NCBI GenBank assembly: GCA_963664605.1 | Contig: OY761536.1 | Location: forward strand, 1,240,001-1,304,000 | Reading direction: 5' to 3' | Source of the DNA: JAHOYW01 sp963664605 | Lineage (GTDB): Bacteria > Verrucomicrobiota > Lentisphaeria > Victivallales > Victivallaceae | DNA: 64,000 nt | In this document: in pieces, positions 44,452 to 53,136 of the stretch | How positions within the stretch are numbered: position 1 is the first letter of the stretch | Layout of the letters: each line of letters begins with the position of its first letter | Notes under the pieces: model-generated | The model's input: only the letters and a program-made list of their open reading frames with translations | What the model was told of the DNA's origin: nothing | Database searches by the model: none | Position numbers and translations under genes: made by a program

Positions 44452-45464
44452 GGTTTTTGAGCTTTAATTTTTTTGATGAGCCTTTCGGCTTGTTTTATTT
44501 GAGTTTTTGATGCTTTGGGAAAATTTTTCAATTCCTCACATAATTTTTTAGCTTCTTCGTACTTTTTTTGCGTATAGCGTGTTTCAGCCATCATTTCCAG
44601 CCCTTTAGCCCGATAATAATTCTGCAATTTATTATTTTTATAAATAAGTTCAAAACATGCATAGGCTTTCTCGTATTTGTGAAGATTTTCCCAGCATTTT
44701 CCCAGCTGGGTATTTTTAGAATACATCAGCCATGAACGACCTCCGTCGGATATATTCTTGAACCAGTCGATCGCCTGCTCATATTTCTTTAAACGCACGG
44801 CTGATAAGCCGCCGTAATAGTAGATAATCTCCTTTGAAGAAGGATTCCATCCCGCGGTTTGAAGCTTGGGCATAAGATTTAAGATACTTTCATATTTTTT
44901 TTGTTTATAGAGAACAGCAATAAGCTGTTGTTGAGTTCTTTGCCACTGCGGTGAAGATCTTTCTGAGATGTTTATGCATTCCTGGAGAGTTTCAACTGTT
45001 TCCTGATAATTTTTCTGTAATTCATAAACTCTGGCACGTGCCGTAAGGAAGATAACTTTATCATCATTTGCCTTGGCAATTCTTAAAGCCGTCCTTATCT
45101 CATCTAAAGCATCATCATAATGTTTACGTGCTGTTGAATAACTTATCAGATAGCGATAGGTGGAAATTTTATCTTTTTGTTTTAAATCCGGTATATCCAG
45201 AACCCGCAGCATCCAGTTTTTCGCGTCTTTATATTTCTTTTGCCTGGCGTAAACATTAGCGATCGCAAATAATATTCTTACTTCTTCCTGTGATAATTCG
45301 GCGCTATTGTAGGCTTTTTTGAAGTCGCTTAGAGCCCCTTCATAATTACGGTTGTTAAGCTTTCGCAGCCCGGTTCGATATAAAGTATTAAAATCCCCAG
45401 CCAGAACCGTCGCAATTGTTATAACATATATAAAGGCTGGCAAAAAGACTTTTTTATAAATCAT
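44448..45464 (-). CDS. Exported TPR-repeat protein
   Basis: A signal peptide (cut near residue 22, VLAGDF) is followed by about seven tetratricopeptide-like repeats across the 338 residues, with repeated 'KKY.EA..W' units (KKYKDAKNW, KHYDDALDE, KKYEQAIDWF, HKYEKAYACF, KKYEEAKKL). It is probably a periplasmic protein-protein interaction scaffold. It is the last gene of a minus-strand run with acyltransferases and a CobS-like protein, 40 bp behind the latter. The C-terminus is strongly basic. Confidence 0.85.
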   Translation of the reverse strand: MIYKKVFLPAFIYVITIATVLAGDFNTLYRTGLRKLNNRNYEGALSDFKKAYNSAELSQEEVRILFAIANVYARQKKYKDAKNWMLRVLDIPDLKQKDKISTYRYLISYSTARKHYDDALDEIRTALRIAKANDDKVIFLTARARVYELQKNYQETVETLQECINISERSSPQWQRTQQQLIAVLYKQKKYESILNLMPKLQTAGWNPSSKEIIYYYGGLSAVRLKKYEQAIDWFKNISDGGRSWLMYSKNTQLGKCWENLHKYEKAYACFELIYKNNKLQNYYRAKGLEMMAETRYTQKKYEEAKKLCEELKNFPKASKTQIKQAERLIKKIKAQKP

Positions 45465-45504
45465 CTTGTTTCTCCTTTTCCTTTAAAACCGCAAATCTTA
45501 ACTC

Positions 45505-46308
45505 TTATGGGATTACTTGTCCTTTGGTCAGGAGTACTACACCAAGGAAAAGCGCGAATAATTCAAAAACGTAAGCTGTCAACCCGATAATTTTACTGTC
45601 AATGCCGTTAAGTCTTTCACTACAGTAAAATTTCACGCCGTAGCTGAGAGCAAATGCCGTACCGAACAGGAGCAAGCTTGACACGGGTGCTTTGAACAGA
45701 ACAAACAACACCAGAAAACCGGCAATAAACCAAATATAGCGCTGCTTGCTCTTTTTTATCTTCAGTAGAGGCTGTCCTTGCTGTAAAGACGGCAAAGTGG
45801 CCAAATCCCCCTCAATAGTGAATTCCAGAACAAATATTGCCGTCAGCCAGTAAGTATATCCATAAAACGCCATAAGCGAAAAGGCAAAAAGTTTAAATAG
45901 AACCACTAGAATCATAGTCAATGTTGCAGTTGGAGTTTCCACATCAGTAATACTATCAGGTAAATTATATAGACGTTCTTCCAGGGAAACTTCATTCTGC
46001 TTTAATGAGGCAAGTGACATGAGGCCTGCCAAGCCTCTTCCGCTGTCTTTAAAAACACAGAAAAATGTAAGTATAGCGGCAAATATTGCAGCTGACGGGA
46101 TGGGATATAAAAGATTATCCAGAATTGCTCCAAGCAACAGTGCCACTAAAGCGCAGATAAGCCCGACAAGCGGGAAAAATCCCTGAGACAGAATTACTGT
46201 ACTTTCGGTTTCTTCAATATCGCTGTCATCATGTTTGAAAGGCAGTGGAAATTCGATAAGCATGTCCCAGGCATTAAACAACGCTTTTTTTAGAGAGTCA
46301 AATATCAT
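45505..46308 (-). CDS. CobS-like membrane protein lacking catalytic motifs
   Basis: The 267-residue membrane protein follows CobS (cobalamin-5'-phosphate synthase) in length and layout. It has a FFPLVGLICALVALLLGA segment near 50, and a 'PDSITD....LTMILVVLFKLFAF' region parallel to CobS 'RDSR.GTHG...FVVLAK'. A C-terminal ERLNGIDSKIIGLTAYVFEL is parallel to 'LGG.TGD.LGA..EL.E'. The acidic HxDGxADxxDG motif and the TGD are both replaced, so catalysis by the known mechanism is unlikely. GGAGG precedes the ATG at 46308; an upstream ATG at 46326 is less good. No other cobalamin genes are present, and the neighbours are acyltransferases. Confidence 0.6.
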   Translation of the reverse strand: MIFDSLKKALFNAWDMLIEFPLPFKHDDSDIEETESTVILSQGFFPLVGLICALVALLLGAILDNLLYPIPSAAIFAAILTFFCVFKDSGRGLAGLMSLASLKQNEVSLEERLYNLPDSITDVETPTATLTMILVVLFKLFAFSLMAFYGYTYWLTAIFVLEFTIEGDLATLPSLQQGQPLLKIKKSKQRYIWFIAGFLVLFVLFKAPVSSLLLFGTAFALSYGVKFYCSERLNGIDSKIIGLTAYVFELFALFLGVVLLTKGQVIP

Positions 46309-46322
46309 AGTTCCTCCTGTTT

Positions 46323-47090
46323 TCATATTGTTACATCACTGCCGGCAAAAATTTTTTCATATTCTTTCTGCATTTTTTCATAAGTGAATTTCGCAAGTTC
46401 CTTGCGGTTGCGCCCTTCCGGTTTAAAAGGTTCCATTATAGTTATTTCCGCATAGATTCTTTTATAGCCGAATATGCGCCATAAATGCGGCAGGAAAGTC
46501 ATATCGTCGTACCATGCAATCGGTTTTCCGTCAGGAGTGTCGGCGTAACGGATTATTGAAGGCATTATCCAATTATCTCCTTGTACCGCTGCTTCAAAGG
46601 GGGTTGATTTGAATTCCAATATTCCATCCTTGCCGCTGGTGCTGGTGCCTTCCGGGTAGACCAGAAGTAAGACATTGTTAGCCATAGAGTCTCTGAATTC
46701 TTTTTCAGCGATTTTTGATTTACTAACTGATTTTCGATCAATCCATACTGGACGGCCAAAAGCAACAAACCAACCAATGAATGGCCAGTATTTTATTGAG
46801 CTTTTAGCGGCGAACCTAATAGGCCATACGCCGGCATGTACCAGTATATCAACATAACCGGTATGGTTGGAAACCACCAGCCCCCCGGTATTTTTTTCAG
46901 GATTACCGATGATTTTAGTTTTAATGCCAAATATCCAGGCCAGTCCTTTGCCCCACATTAATGAAACTTTTGCGACCCGCCTTTGAGCTTTCCAGCGTTT
47001 TCCTATGCCGGCAAACATCGCAACGGTTCCAATAATAATCAGCCAGCCAGCAAGCAGGAATGCTCTGCATATACGTCTAATAATTGCCAT
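46323..47090 (-). CDS. PlsC-family acyltransferase (OlsA-like)
   Basis: 1-acyl-glycerol-3-phosphate acyltransferase family, 255 residues, with one N-terminal membrane helix. The catalytic HX4D motif is NHTGYVD (His76, Asp81), and the YPEGTSTSGK block binds the phosphate-bearing acceptor. It could acylate lysophosphatidate. It lies 18 bp after an OlsB-like N-acyltransferase gene, though, and the pair resembles OlsBA, where OlsA O-acylates the lyso-amino-lipid. I favour an amino-acid lipid role but cannot exclude phosphatidate synthesis. Confidence 0.9.
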   Translation of the reverse strand: MAIIRRICRAFLLAGWLIIIGTVAMFAGIGKRWKAQRRVAKVSLMWGKGLAWIFGIKTKIIGNPEKNTGGLVVSNHTGYVDILVHAGVWPIRFAAKSSIKYWPFIGWFVAFGRPVWIDRKSVSKSKIAEKEFRDSMANNVLLLVYPEGTSTSGKDGILEFKSTPFEAAVQGDNWIMPSIIRYADTPDGKPIAWYDDMTFLPHLWRIFGYKRIYAEITIMEPFKPEGRNRKELAKFTYEKMQKEYEKIFAGSDVTI

Positions 47091-47108
47091 AAAAAGCTCC
47101 TCTGTATT

Positions 47109-47921
47109 TTAAAGGAATTCTTTAAAGAAGTGTTTATAATATTTTTCCGGCATAGTGCGGTAATTCAGCAAAATAAGAAAATCTATTGAACCGAATTCTT
47201 TATCCCATATGGGGACTCCGCAAATTTTTACGCCAAGGCGCAGATAGCCTTTGAATAATGATGGAATATACTTGAGCAGACTGGTCTTGTCCTTAAGTAA
47301 TTTTTCCACTTTCTCCTGGTTGGGAGGAGGAAGTTCAAATCCCTTTACAGGAGTAGCTTTAAGCTGGTCGCTTAATTTATTATTAAGCTTGAAGTATTCA
47401 TACAGTGCCCAGCCGACATCAGCGTCTGTCGCGTCCATGCTGACACATCCGAGCGTATAATACAGCCCGGTCCGAATCAAAGCTCCGCTGATGCCGCTCC
47501 ATAATAAACCGATTACTGAGCCATTGCGGAATTCAGGATGTACGCATGAACGACCCACCTCCAGAATTTCATCTTGAAGTGCATCCAGCCCTTCGATATT
47601 ATATTCACGTGTTGCATAAAATCCGAGGTATTTCCTTGCTATAGGGCCCGGATTGGCGCGGTAAGTCCCTACGATGCGGGAAGTTTTCTTTTCTACAATA
47701 ATCAGGTGTAAGCAATGTTCGTCGAATTCATCACAATCAATTTTCTCAAGTTCAGCCGACTGTATACCTTTTCCTTGCTCAATACAGAATACTTCATAGC
47801 GCAAACGCATTGCAGCTTTGATTTCTTCCTGGTTTTCCGCAAATTTTATAAGGAAAAGATCCTGTTCCACAATCAAGGGAGGATTGCGCATTTCGTCTAA
47901 ACTATTATTACTCTCTGTCAC
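47109..47921 (-). CDS. OlsB-like GNAT N-acyltransferase
   Basis: The 270-residue protein matches the OlsB/hemolysin-like GNAT group: RLRYEVFCIEQG, DEFDEHCLHLIIVEK, IVGTYRANPGPIA, ILEVGRSCVHPEFRNGSVIGLLWSGI. OlsB joins a 3-hydroxyacyl chain from ACP to the alpha-amino group of ornithine (glycine in Bacteroides homologues). The first gene of a probable four-gene operon with the PlsC-like enzyme, the CobS-like protein and the TPR protein. The amino-acid acceptor is unknown. The 183 bp downstream of DUF3047 and upstream of this gene hold only AT-rich sequence. Confidence 0.85.
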   Translation of the reverse strand: MTESNNSLDEMRNPPLIVEQDLFLIKFAENQEEIKAAMRLRYEVFCIEQGKGIQSAELEKIDCDEFDEHCLHLIIVEKKTSRIVGTYRANPGPIARKYLGFYATREYNIEGLDALQDEILEVGRSCVHPEFRNGSVIGLLWSGISGALIRTGLYYTLGCVSMDATDADVGWALYEYFKLNNKLSDQLKATPVKGFELPPPNQEKVEKLLKDKTSLLKYIPSLFKGYLRLGVKICGVPIWDKEFGSIDFLILLNYRTMPEKYYKHFFKEFL

Positions 47922-48104
47922 TTTGTGAATCCCTGTTTGCTTAAAAAGTTCTAACTATAAGTATATTAATCTACACCAAAAACAGCAATATTCCAGCTTG
48001 ATATTAAGAAAAATTTTCTGGTTTGACCTGATAAGACATGGAATCTGTGGTTCAGGGCTGGCTGATAATGCCTTGTATGTCAAGATAAATCAGGAAGTAT
48101 TTGA

Positions 48105-48851
48105 TTATTTTTTATCAGACTTCATTGCCATTTTTATATTTTCCCCTTTGTTAAGGGGCAAAAACTCAATATAATCTATAAAGGCAAGTGACTCAGATTT
48201 AGTGTTTTGACTGTTGGCTCCTATACTGAGGACGAACTCTTTGGGAATAAAGCCGTAGGCTTTTTCAAAGTCTTTTGCGATATTGCGTTCTTCAGTTACC
48301 CATTTCCCTGTTCCAGTCTTTTTGTTGCGCAGGCAGAACCATTTTACTTTAACCGTTCCCCCGCCGTAGCTTATGCTGCCTTCAAGACCTGTAGGAGTTT
48401 CGGTTTCCCAGCGGTATGAAATACTCTTTTTGACCATCCAGTCATTTGCGCCGATATAAATAGCAATAGCCTGGTCGTCACAGTCACTTTTTCGCCCGTC
48501 TCCGCCTTTGGGAAACTTATTAACGTGCCAGCGCCAGCGCATGATCGGAGTCTTTTTCAGATCCACATATTTATATACTTCACAGAACAATGCACCGGTG
48601 GCTTTATCGGCGAAAACTTTCAGAACACCCAGGGCGGAAGCTAAAGGCTCTTTTTGGTTTTTTTGATTTTTAAGTTCAAAACAAGTTTCATTGGTGCCCC
48701 ATATGGTGCCGTGTACCTCCCAACCAGTCGGCAGCACACCCTCCTTATCTTTGACTTCAAAATCTTCCCGCCACTTTTTGCCATTTTCAGCGGCGTTGAC
48801 ATTAGCGATAATAAAAACTAATAAGCTGATAAATAAAATCTTTTGAATCAT
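48105..48851 (-). CDS. DUF3047 exported protein
   Basis: 248-residue protein with a signal peptide (ending near residue 20, NVNAAE). The core RWRWHVNKFPKGGDGRKSDCDDQAIAIYIG is typical of DUF3047, and the later IPKEFVLSIGANSQNTKSESLAFIDYIEF completes a lectin-like beta sandwich. Function unknown; periplasmic. It follows the lytic transglycosylase gene by 3 bp, so a cell-wall-related role is possible by association. Confidence 0.85.
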   Translation of the reverse strand: MIQKILFISLLVFIIANVNAAENGKKWREDFEVKDKEGVLPTGWEVHGTIWGTNETCFELKNQKNQKEPLASALGVLKVFADKATGALFCEVYKYVDLKKTPIMRWRWHVNKFPKGGDGRKSDCDDQAIAIYIGANDWMVKKSISYRWETETPTGLEGSISYGGGTVKVKWFCLRNKKTGTGKWVTEERNIAKDFEKAYGFIPKEFVLSIGANSQNTKSESLAFIDYIEFLPLNKGENIKMAMKSDKK

Positions 48852-48854
48852 TTT

Positions 48855-49427
48855 TTACCTGTTATTTTTACAATATTCATTGTATTTACGCATTATAGAC
48901 TCAACATAAGCCCGGGTGCTTTTTATTTTTATCCGGTCAACAACTGTTCCATCATAAGTGTCCGGTTTCCAGTTGTCTGCCCGTTTCCCCCCGGCATTGT
49001 ATTGACAAAGCGCCAATTCTTTGGCGTATTTGTAATTGTTCCAGCGTTTCAGGGCCATAGCTAAATACCATGTTCCTATCTCAATATTTAATTCAGGCCC
49101 GAAAAGCAAGCCTTCGCGAACTTTGTCAAGCTTGTAATATCGAGCCCAGTCAACAGCCGCACCGTTCGGCATGATCTGCATCAACCCGATTTCTCCGGCT
49201 GAACCCCTTGCCCTGGGATTGAATTTGCTTTCCCGTGAAATAACTGCTTTTATAAACCGGCTGTCCACATTATATTTCTTAGCCGCTTTTTCTATTAGCT
49301 CATCATAGCGGCTTTCATCTATTCTTGAGCTGTAATAAAAGGCTAAAAGCGCAAACGCAATTATTAGCCCGGCAAGGATAAATATGTTTTTTCTGCTTGA
49401 TTTTTTGTCTTTTTTATAATTAAGCAT
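48855..49427 (-). CDS. Membrane-anchored lytic transglycosylase (SLT domain)
   Basis: Lytic transglycosylases cleave the MurNAc-GlcNAc bond of peptidoglycan, forming 1,6-anhydro ends. The 190-residue protein has a single N-terminal membrane helix, then an SLT domain with the catalytic Glu in AVISRESKFNPRARG, GLMQIMPNGA and LCQYNAGGKRA. A basic, short C-terminus follows. The frame opens at 49448, but the ATG at 49427 follows GGGAAA and gives a normal signal anchor. It is coupled to the DUF3047 gene. Confidence 0.92.
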   Translation of the reverse strand: MLNYKKDKKSSRKNIFILAGLIIAFALLAFYYSSRIDESRYDELIEKAAKKYNVDSRFIKAVISRESKFNPRARGSAGEIGLMQIMPNGAAVDWARYYKLDKVREGLLFGPELNIEIGTWYLAMALKRWNNYKYAKELALCQYNAGGKRADNWKPDTYDGTVVDRIKIKSTRAYVESIMRKYNEYCKNNR

Positions 49428-49513
49428 CAAATTTTCCCGCAAGACCAATATCTATATAAGATTAATAATATATGCCGAAACGCATAATAAGTCAACAAAT
49501 TGTAAATAATTAG

Positions 49514-49557
49514 CAAAAAAAACTGGTTCAACAATATTGATTACTGTTGAACCAGTT
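49514..49557 (-). terminator. Rho-independent terminator of the lipoprotein gene
   Basis: A perfect 13-bp stem (49521-49533 with 49545-49557) and an 11-nt loop are followed on the minus strand by a run of T (the A-tract 49515-49522). It lies 16 bp beyond the stop of the gene at 49574. Confidence 0.92.
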
Positions 49558-49573
49558 CTGAAATTTATCTGAT

Positions 49574-50635
49574 TTATTTTTTCGCTTTTGCCGGGGCAGT
49601 TTTAGTTGGAGCGGCTGGCATTGGAGCCGGAGCCATTCTTCTGGCTAAAACCTGCTTTTTCTTTTCTTCCGCGGCGGCTTTTATTTTGTTTAGGAGAGGT
49701 TCAGAAATTGAGATATCTATTTTTATATTGCTGTCTTTCTGGTCTATTTTGATTGCTTCTGTGATAGATTTGCTCAAATCAGGATCTTGAGCTACCTGCA
49801 TTCCCATAATCATGACAAAAGTCTTCAACTGCATTGCCATTTGCCCAGCGCCTTTTGCGTCGGCACAATCCAAATCAGCTTTCAAGTTGATATCTTTCTG
49901 TTCTTTACCGACGAGGTCCAGGGTGATAACCGCTGACTTGATAGATTCCATGGGGTTCCCCTGTGGAGGCATGCCGGGAACCGCAGGGGATGCCGTAGCT
50001 GCCGTAGCTTTAGCTTCTTTTGCGAAAAGTATATTTACCAAAGCTTTCTGGTCGGCTTTTTTGCTGGCGGCAATCAGTTTTGCATTCTTGGTTTTTCCGA
50101 CAGTCTTGCAAAACTGTTCAGCTTTGTTTTCATCGCAAATCAAAACCAGATTTGTTTTTAAATAAGTAACTACTACAGTATCAGTTTTACTATCTCCGGC
50201 ATCTGTTTTGTTATCTTTAATGACATAAGCTTTACGCTCTGAAATAGTTTTCACGGCGTATGACACTTTGTCTTTGTTGGCTTTTAACAGTTCAACCAGT
50301 TTGGCTTCCGGTATTTTAGTAACAGCCAGAATTCCGGCATTTTGCGTGCCTGATTCAGACTTGAAGAAAACCATTACTCTTGACGGCAAATCATTTGTTT
50401 TTAAACCGTATTTTCCAAGTTCTGATTCAAACTTTGTCCAGTTCGAATCGAAATCATTGTTTTCTTTGCGCAGCTCTTTGAGTTGGGATAAATTGACCAG
50501 GCGGTCAGCATCTACAGAGATGACACCGTCTGTATCGGCGGGAACATAATTGATTAGATCTTCCGCCTGACATTTATTACAGCAACCACCCGTCAGCATA
50601 ATAACTGCGGACAACAGGATTAACATTTTCTTCAT
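49574..50635 (-). CDS. Predicted lipoprotein, DUF3352-like
   Basis: A signal peptide with lipobox LTGGC (Cys18) starts the 353-residue protein. The body begins INYVPADTDGVISVDADRLV, a pattern seen in DUF3352-type periplasmic proteins of many PVC and related bacteria. The C-terminus is Ala/Pro/Lys-rich (APAPMPAAPTKTAPAK). No catalytic motif. It has its own terminator, and a perfect hairpin lies upstream between it and aspS. Function unknown. Confidence 0.75.
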   Translation of the reverse strand: MKKMLILLSAVIMLTGGCCNKCQAEDLINYVPADTDGVISVDADRLVNLSQLKELRKENNDFDSNWTKFESELGKYGLKTNDLPSRVMVFFKSESGTQNAGILAVTKIPEAKLVELLKANKDKVSYAVKTISERKAYVIKDNKTDAGDSKTDTVVVTYLKTNLVLICDENKAEQFCKTVGKTKNAKLIAASKKADQKALVNILFAKEAKATAATASPAVPGMPPQGNPMESIKSAVITLDLVGKEQKDINLKADLDCADAKGAGQMAMQLKTFVMIMGMQVAQDPDLSKSITEAIKIDQKDSNIKIDISISEPLLNKIKAAAEEKKKQVLARRMAPAPMPAAPTKTAPAKAKK

Positions 50636-50670
50636 ATTGCGTTTTCCTCTTTTAAAATTATTAATAATAA

Positions 50671-50694
50671 TATATTTACCGGAAGGTAAATATA
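50671..50694. repeat. Perfect hairpin between aspS and the lipoprotein gene
   Basis: A 10-bp inverted repeat (50671-50680 with 50685-50694) has a GGAA/TTCC tetraloop and no T-run. It lies just after the aspS stop and upstream of the next gene. It could be a weak terminator, an mRNA-stabilising hairpin or an operator; the sequence does not decide. Confidence 0.7.
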
Positions 50695-50706
50695 AAACTT
50701 AACTTT

Positions 50707-52503
50707 TTACTCTGAATCTTCTTTTTTCTGTTGTTTTTTGGGCATAACAATATTCAAGTGAAGCTCACGCAACTGTTGTATATTTGCTGCTGCCGGAGCA
50801 TTCATCATCAGGTCTTGTGCCTGCTGGTTGAACGGGAAAGCGATGACTTCGCGAATATTAGGCTCATCCGCCAGCAGCATTACTATACGGTCAACTCCCG
50901 GAGCGATACCGCCGTGTGGCGGAGCGCCAAGTTTGAAGGCGTTTATCATGCCGCCGAATTTATCGTTAACAACGCTCTTGTCATAACCGGCAATTTCAAA
51001 TGCTTTGTACATTACTTCAGGACGGTGGTTACGGATTGCACCGCTGGAAAGCTCAACGCCGTTGCAGACAATGTCGTACTGGTAGGCCAAAATGTCCAGA
51101 GGATCTTTGTTCAGCAAAGCATCCATTCCGCCCTGAGGCATTGAGAACGGATTGTGGCTGAAACCGATTTTTCCGGTTTCTTCATCCGGTTCGAACATCG
51201 GGAAATCAACGATCCAGCAGAATTTGAAAACGTTATTGTCAATTAGATCCAGCTGTTTCCCAAGCTCGGTAATGACATGGCCGCCAATGTTTACAACTTC
51301 TTTTTCCTTGTCAGCCAGGAAGAACAGGGCATCGCCGGTTTCAACCCCGCCTGCAGCCTTGAGCTGATCAAGAGCTTCACGGCTGAGGAATTTGGCGATC
51401 GGGCTTTTTTCGCCTTCTTCGTTCCAGATAATGTACGCCATGCCTTTAGCACCGACAGACTGCGCGAATTTAATCATATCATCAAAGAATTTACGGGATT
51501 TGTCAGCAACGCCGGGTGCTTTGATCGCACGGACAACGCCGCCTTTGGCAACAACTCCGGCAAAGGCTTTGAACTCACAGTCGCGGAAAGCTTCGGTTAC
51601 ATCAACCATTTCCAGCGGGTTTCGCAAATCTGGTTTGTCGCTTCCGTAACGACGCATGGCTTCCGCATAAGGAATGCGCGGAAACGGCGCTTTATCAACG
51701 TCTTTCTTGCTGAATTTTTCGAAAATGTCATCGAGCAGGTCTTCGATAACTGTGAAGATATCATCCTGGGTCACGAAACTCATTTCCATATCAAGCTGAT
51801 AAAACTCTCCAGGTGAACGGTCGGCACGGGCATCTTCATCACGGAAACATGGAGCAATCTGGAAATATTTATCAAAACCTGCAACCATCAATAATTGTTT
51901 GAATTGTTGCGGAGCCTGTGGCAAAGCGTAGAATTTTCCGGGATGCAGGCGGCTTGGAACAAGATAGTCACGGGCTCCTTCCGGTGAGCTTGCAGTCAAA
52001 ATTGGGGTCTGAAATTCTTGAAATCCCTTGCCTGTCAGATGTTCGCGAATAGCAGCGATCACATTTGAACGCAGAATGATGTTTTGATGCAGTTTCTTCC
52101 GGCGCAGGTCAAGGAAACGGTATTTCAGACGCATTGTTTCAGGAGTTTGTTCCTCTTTAGCGATCTGGAACGGTATTTGATCGGCTGTTCCGAGTATTTC
52201 CATTGCGCTTGCGGCGACTTCGATTTCCCCGGTGCGCAGTTTAGGATTGATAGTCTCATCGCTGCGTGCTACAACTTTACCTTCAAAACATATCACGGTT
52301 TCAACGCGCCAGCGTTCAAGTTCCTGATAAAAATCACATTCGGGGTCAATCACAATCTGGGTCAGACCGTAATGGTCGCGCAGATCAATAAAAATTACAC
52401 CGCCATGGTCGCGTACACTGTGAACCCAACCCGACAAACGGACTGTTTCTCCAACATCACCTTTACGCAGTTGAGCGCAAGTATGTGTTCTGTATTTGCT
52501 CAT
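50707..52503 (-). CDS. aspS: Aspartyl-tRNA synthetase
   Basis: Class II synthetase that charges tRNA-Asp, 598 residues, bacterial type. It has an N-terminal OB-fold anticodon domain (RLSGWVHSVRDHGGVIFIDLRDHYG), motif 2 PCFRDEDARADRSPGEFYQLDME, the bacterial GAD insertion domain around 300-410, and motif 3 GGIAPGVDRIVMLL. Whether it also charges tRNA-Asn (non-discriminating) cannot be told; no gat genes are in the window. It is divergent from the metal-efflux operon. Confidence 0.97.
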   Translation of the reverse strand: MSKYRTHTCAQLRKGDVGETVRLSGWVHSVRDHGGVIFIDLRDHYGLTQIVIDPECDFYQELERWRVETVICFEGKVVARSDETINPKLRTGEIEVAASAMEILGTADQIPFQIAKEEQTPETMRLKYRFLDLRRKKLHQNIILRSNVIAAIREHLTGKGFQEFQTPILTASSPEGARDYLVPSRLHPGKFYALPQAPQQFKQLLMVAGFDKYFQIAPCFRDEDARADRSPGEFYQLDMEMSFVTQDDIFTVIEDLLDDIFEKFSKKDVDKAPFPRIPYAEAMRRYGSDKPDLRNPLEMVDVTEAFRDCEFKAFAGVVAKGGVVRAIKAPGVADKSRKFFDDMIKFAQSVGAKGMAYIIWNEEGEKSPIAKFLSREALDQLKAAGGVETGDALFFLADKEKEVVNIGGHVITELGKQLDLIDNNVFKFCWIVDFPMFEPDEETGKIGFSHNPFSMPQGGMDALLNKDPLDILAYQYDIVCNGVELSSGAIRNHRPEVMYKAFEIAGYDKSVVNDKFGGMINAFKLGAPPHGGIAPGVDRIVMLLADEPNIREVIAFPFNQQAQDLMMNAPAAANIQQLRELHLNIVMPKKQQKKEDSE

Positions 52504-52818
52504 AAATCTTGTTCTCTGTTTTTTATTTATAAATGTTTAAATACTAATTGGTTTCAAGGTTTATATCCTGAAATAAACCGCAAATGCATAACTTAGCATG
52601 TTTTTTAAATAATTCCCCCCCAGTCCCGCAAAAAAAGTAAAATTAAACATCATTTTAACATTAAAAAGACAAATATAAGCTCTTATAACGGCTTTTTTGA
52701 CTATATCATACAAAATAAGTATGATAAACATTGCGAATATAATTTGCTATTATTAATTTGAGCATATATCTTAATATTTAAGAGTAGAAAAAATTAACTT
52801 AATAAACAGGAGATTAAA
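52504..52818. other. 315-bp divergent region between aspS and metal-efflux operon
   Basis: AT-rich DNA with a homopolymer of seven C near 52617. It holds the efflux promoter/operator described separately and presumably the aspS promoter, which I cannot place. No RNA gene or small ORF is convincing. Confidence 0.7.
52697..52726 (+). promoter_or_regulatory. Promoter with overlapping palindromic operator for metal-efflux operon
   Basis: TTGACT (52697-52702) and TATGAT (52720-52725) are 17 bp apart, a near-consensus promoter. A perfect inverted repeat, TATCATAC (52704-52711) and GTATGATA (52719-52726) with a 7-nt spacer, fills the spacer and covers the -10. Such a position suits a repressor released by metal. 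The 17-bp spacing argues against a MerR-type activator, which uses 19-20 bp. No regulator gene is adjacent. Confidence 0.65.
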
Positions 52819-53106
52819 ATGTTTAGATTATTAGTCGCCTTTGCCGGTATTATGATTTTGGTCTTTGGAACGATTGAAGTTACTGCCACTGTGGATTCTG
52901 CTAAAAAGACAGAGCAAAAAATCTGTCCGGTCATGGGCGGAAAAATCAACCCTGAATTATATTATATATACAAGGGCAAAAAAATATACGTTTGCTGTCC
53001 GGGGTGTATTGCTATTCTAAAAAAGAATTCGGACAAATATCTGGAAAAGATGCAGAAAGAAATTGAAGAAGCAAAGAAGAAAGATCTAAAAAAATCTGGT
53101 AAATAA
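52819..53106 (+). CDS. Exported YHS-like metal-binding protein
   Basis: The 95-residue protein has a signal peptide (about residues 1-24) and a small YHS-like domain: KICPVMGGKINPE, then YYIYKGKKIYVCCPGCIAILKKN. The cysteines at 36, 59, 60 and 63 are probable metal ligands. Such domains bind copper or other soft metals and often accompany efflux systems. The basic, helical C-terminus (EKMQKEIEEAKKK) is unusual. First gene of the efflux operon; the start follows CAGGAG. Confidence 0.85.
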   Translation: MFRLLVAFAGIMILVFGTIEVTATVDSAKKTEQKICPVMGGKINPELYYIYKGKKIYVCCPGCIAILKKNSDKYLEKMQKEIEEAKKKDLKKSGK

Positions 53107-53136
53107 TCATACTACATTGGTTCCGGGAATATAATT

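Noticed and set aside
51277..52596. Long plus-strand frames opposite aspS
   Set aside because: They are antisense shadows of a clear, complete aspS gene.
52504..52818. tRNA, riboswitch or small RNA in the aspS/efflux gap
   Set aside because: Apart from the promoter palindrome the region is AT-rich without cloverleaf or conserved aptamer features.
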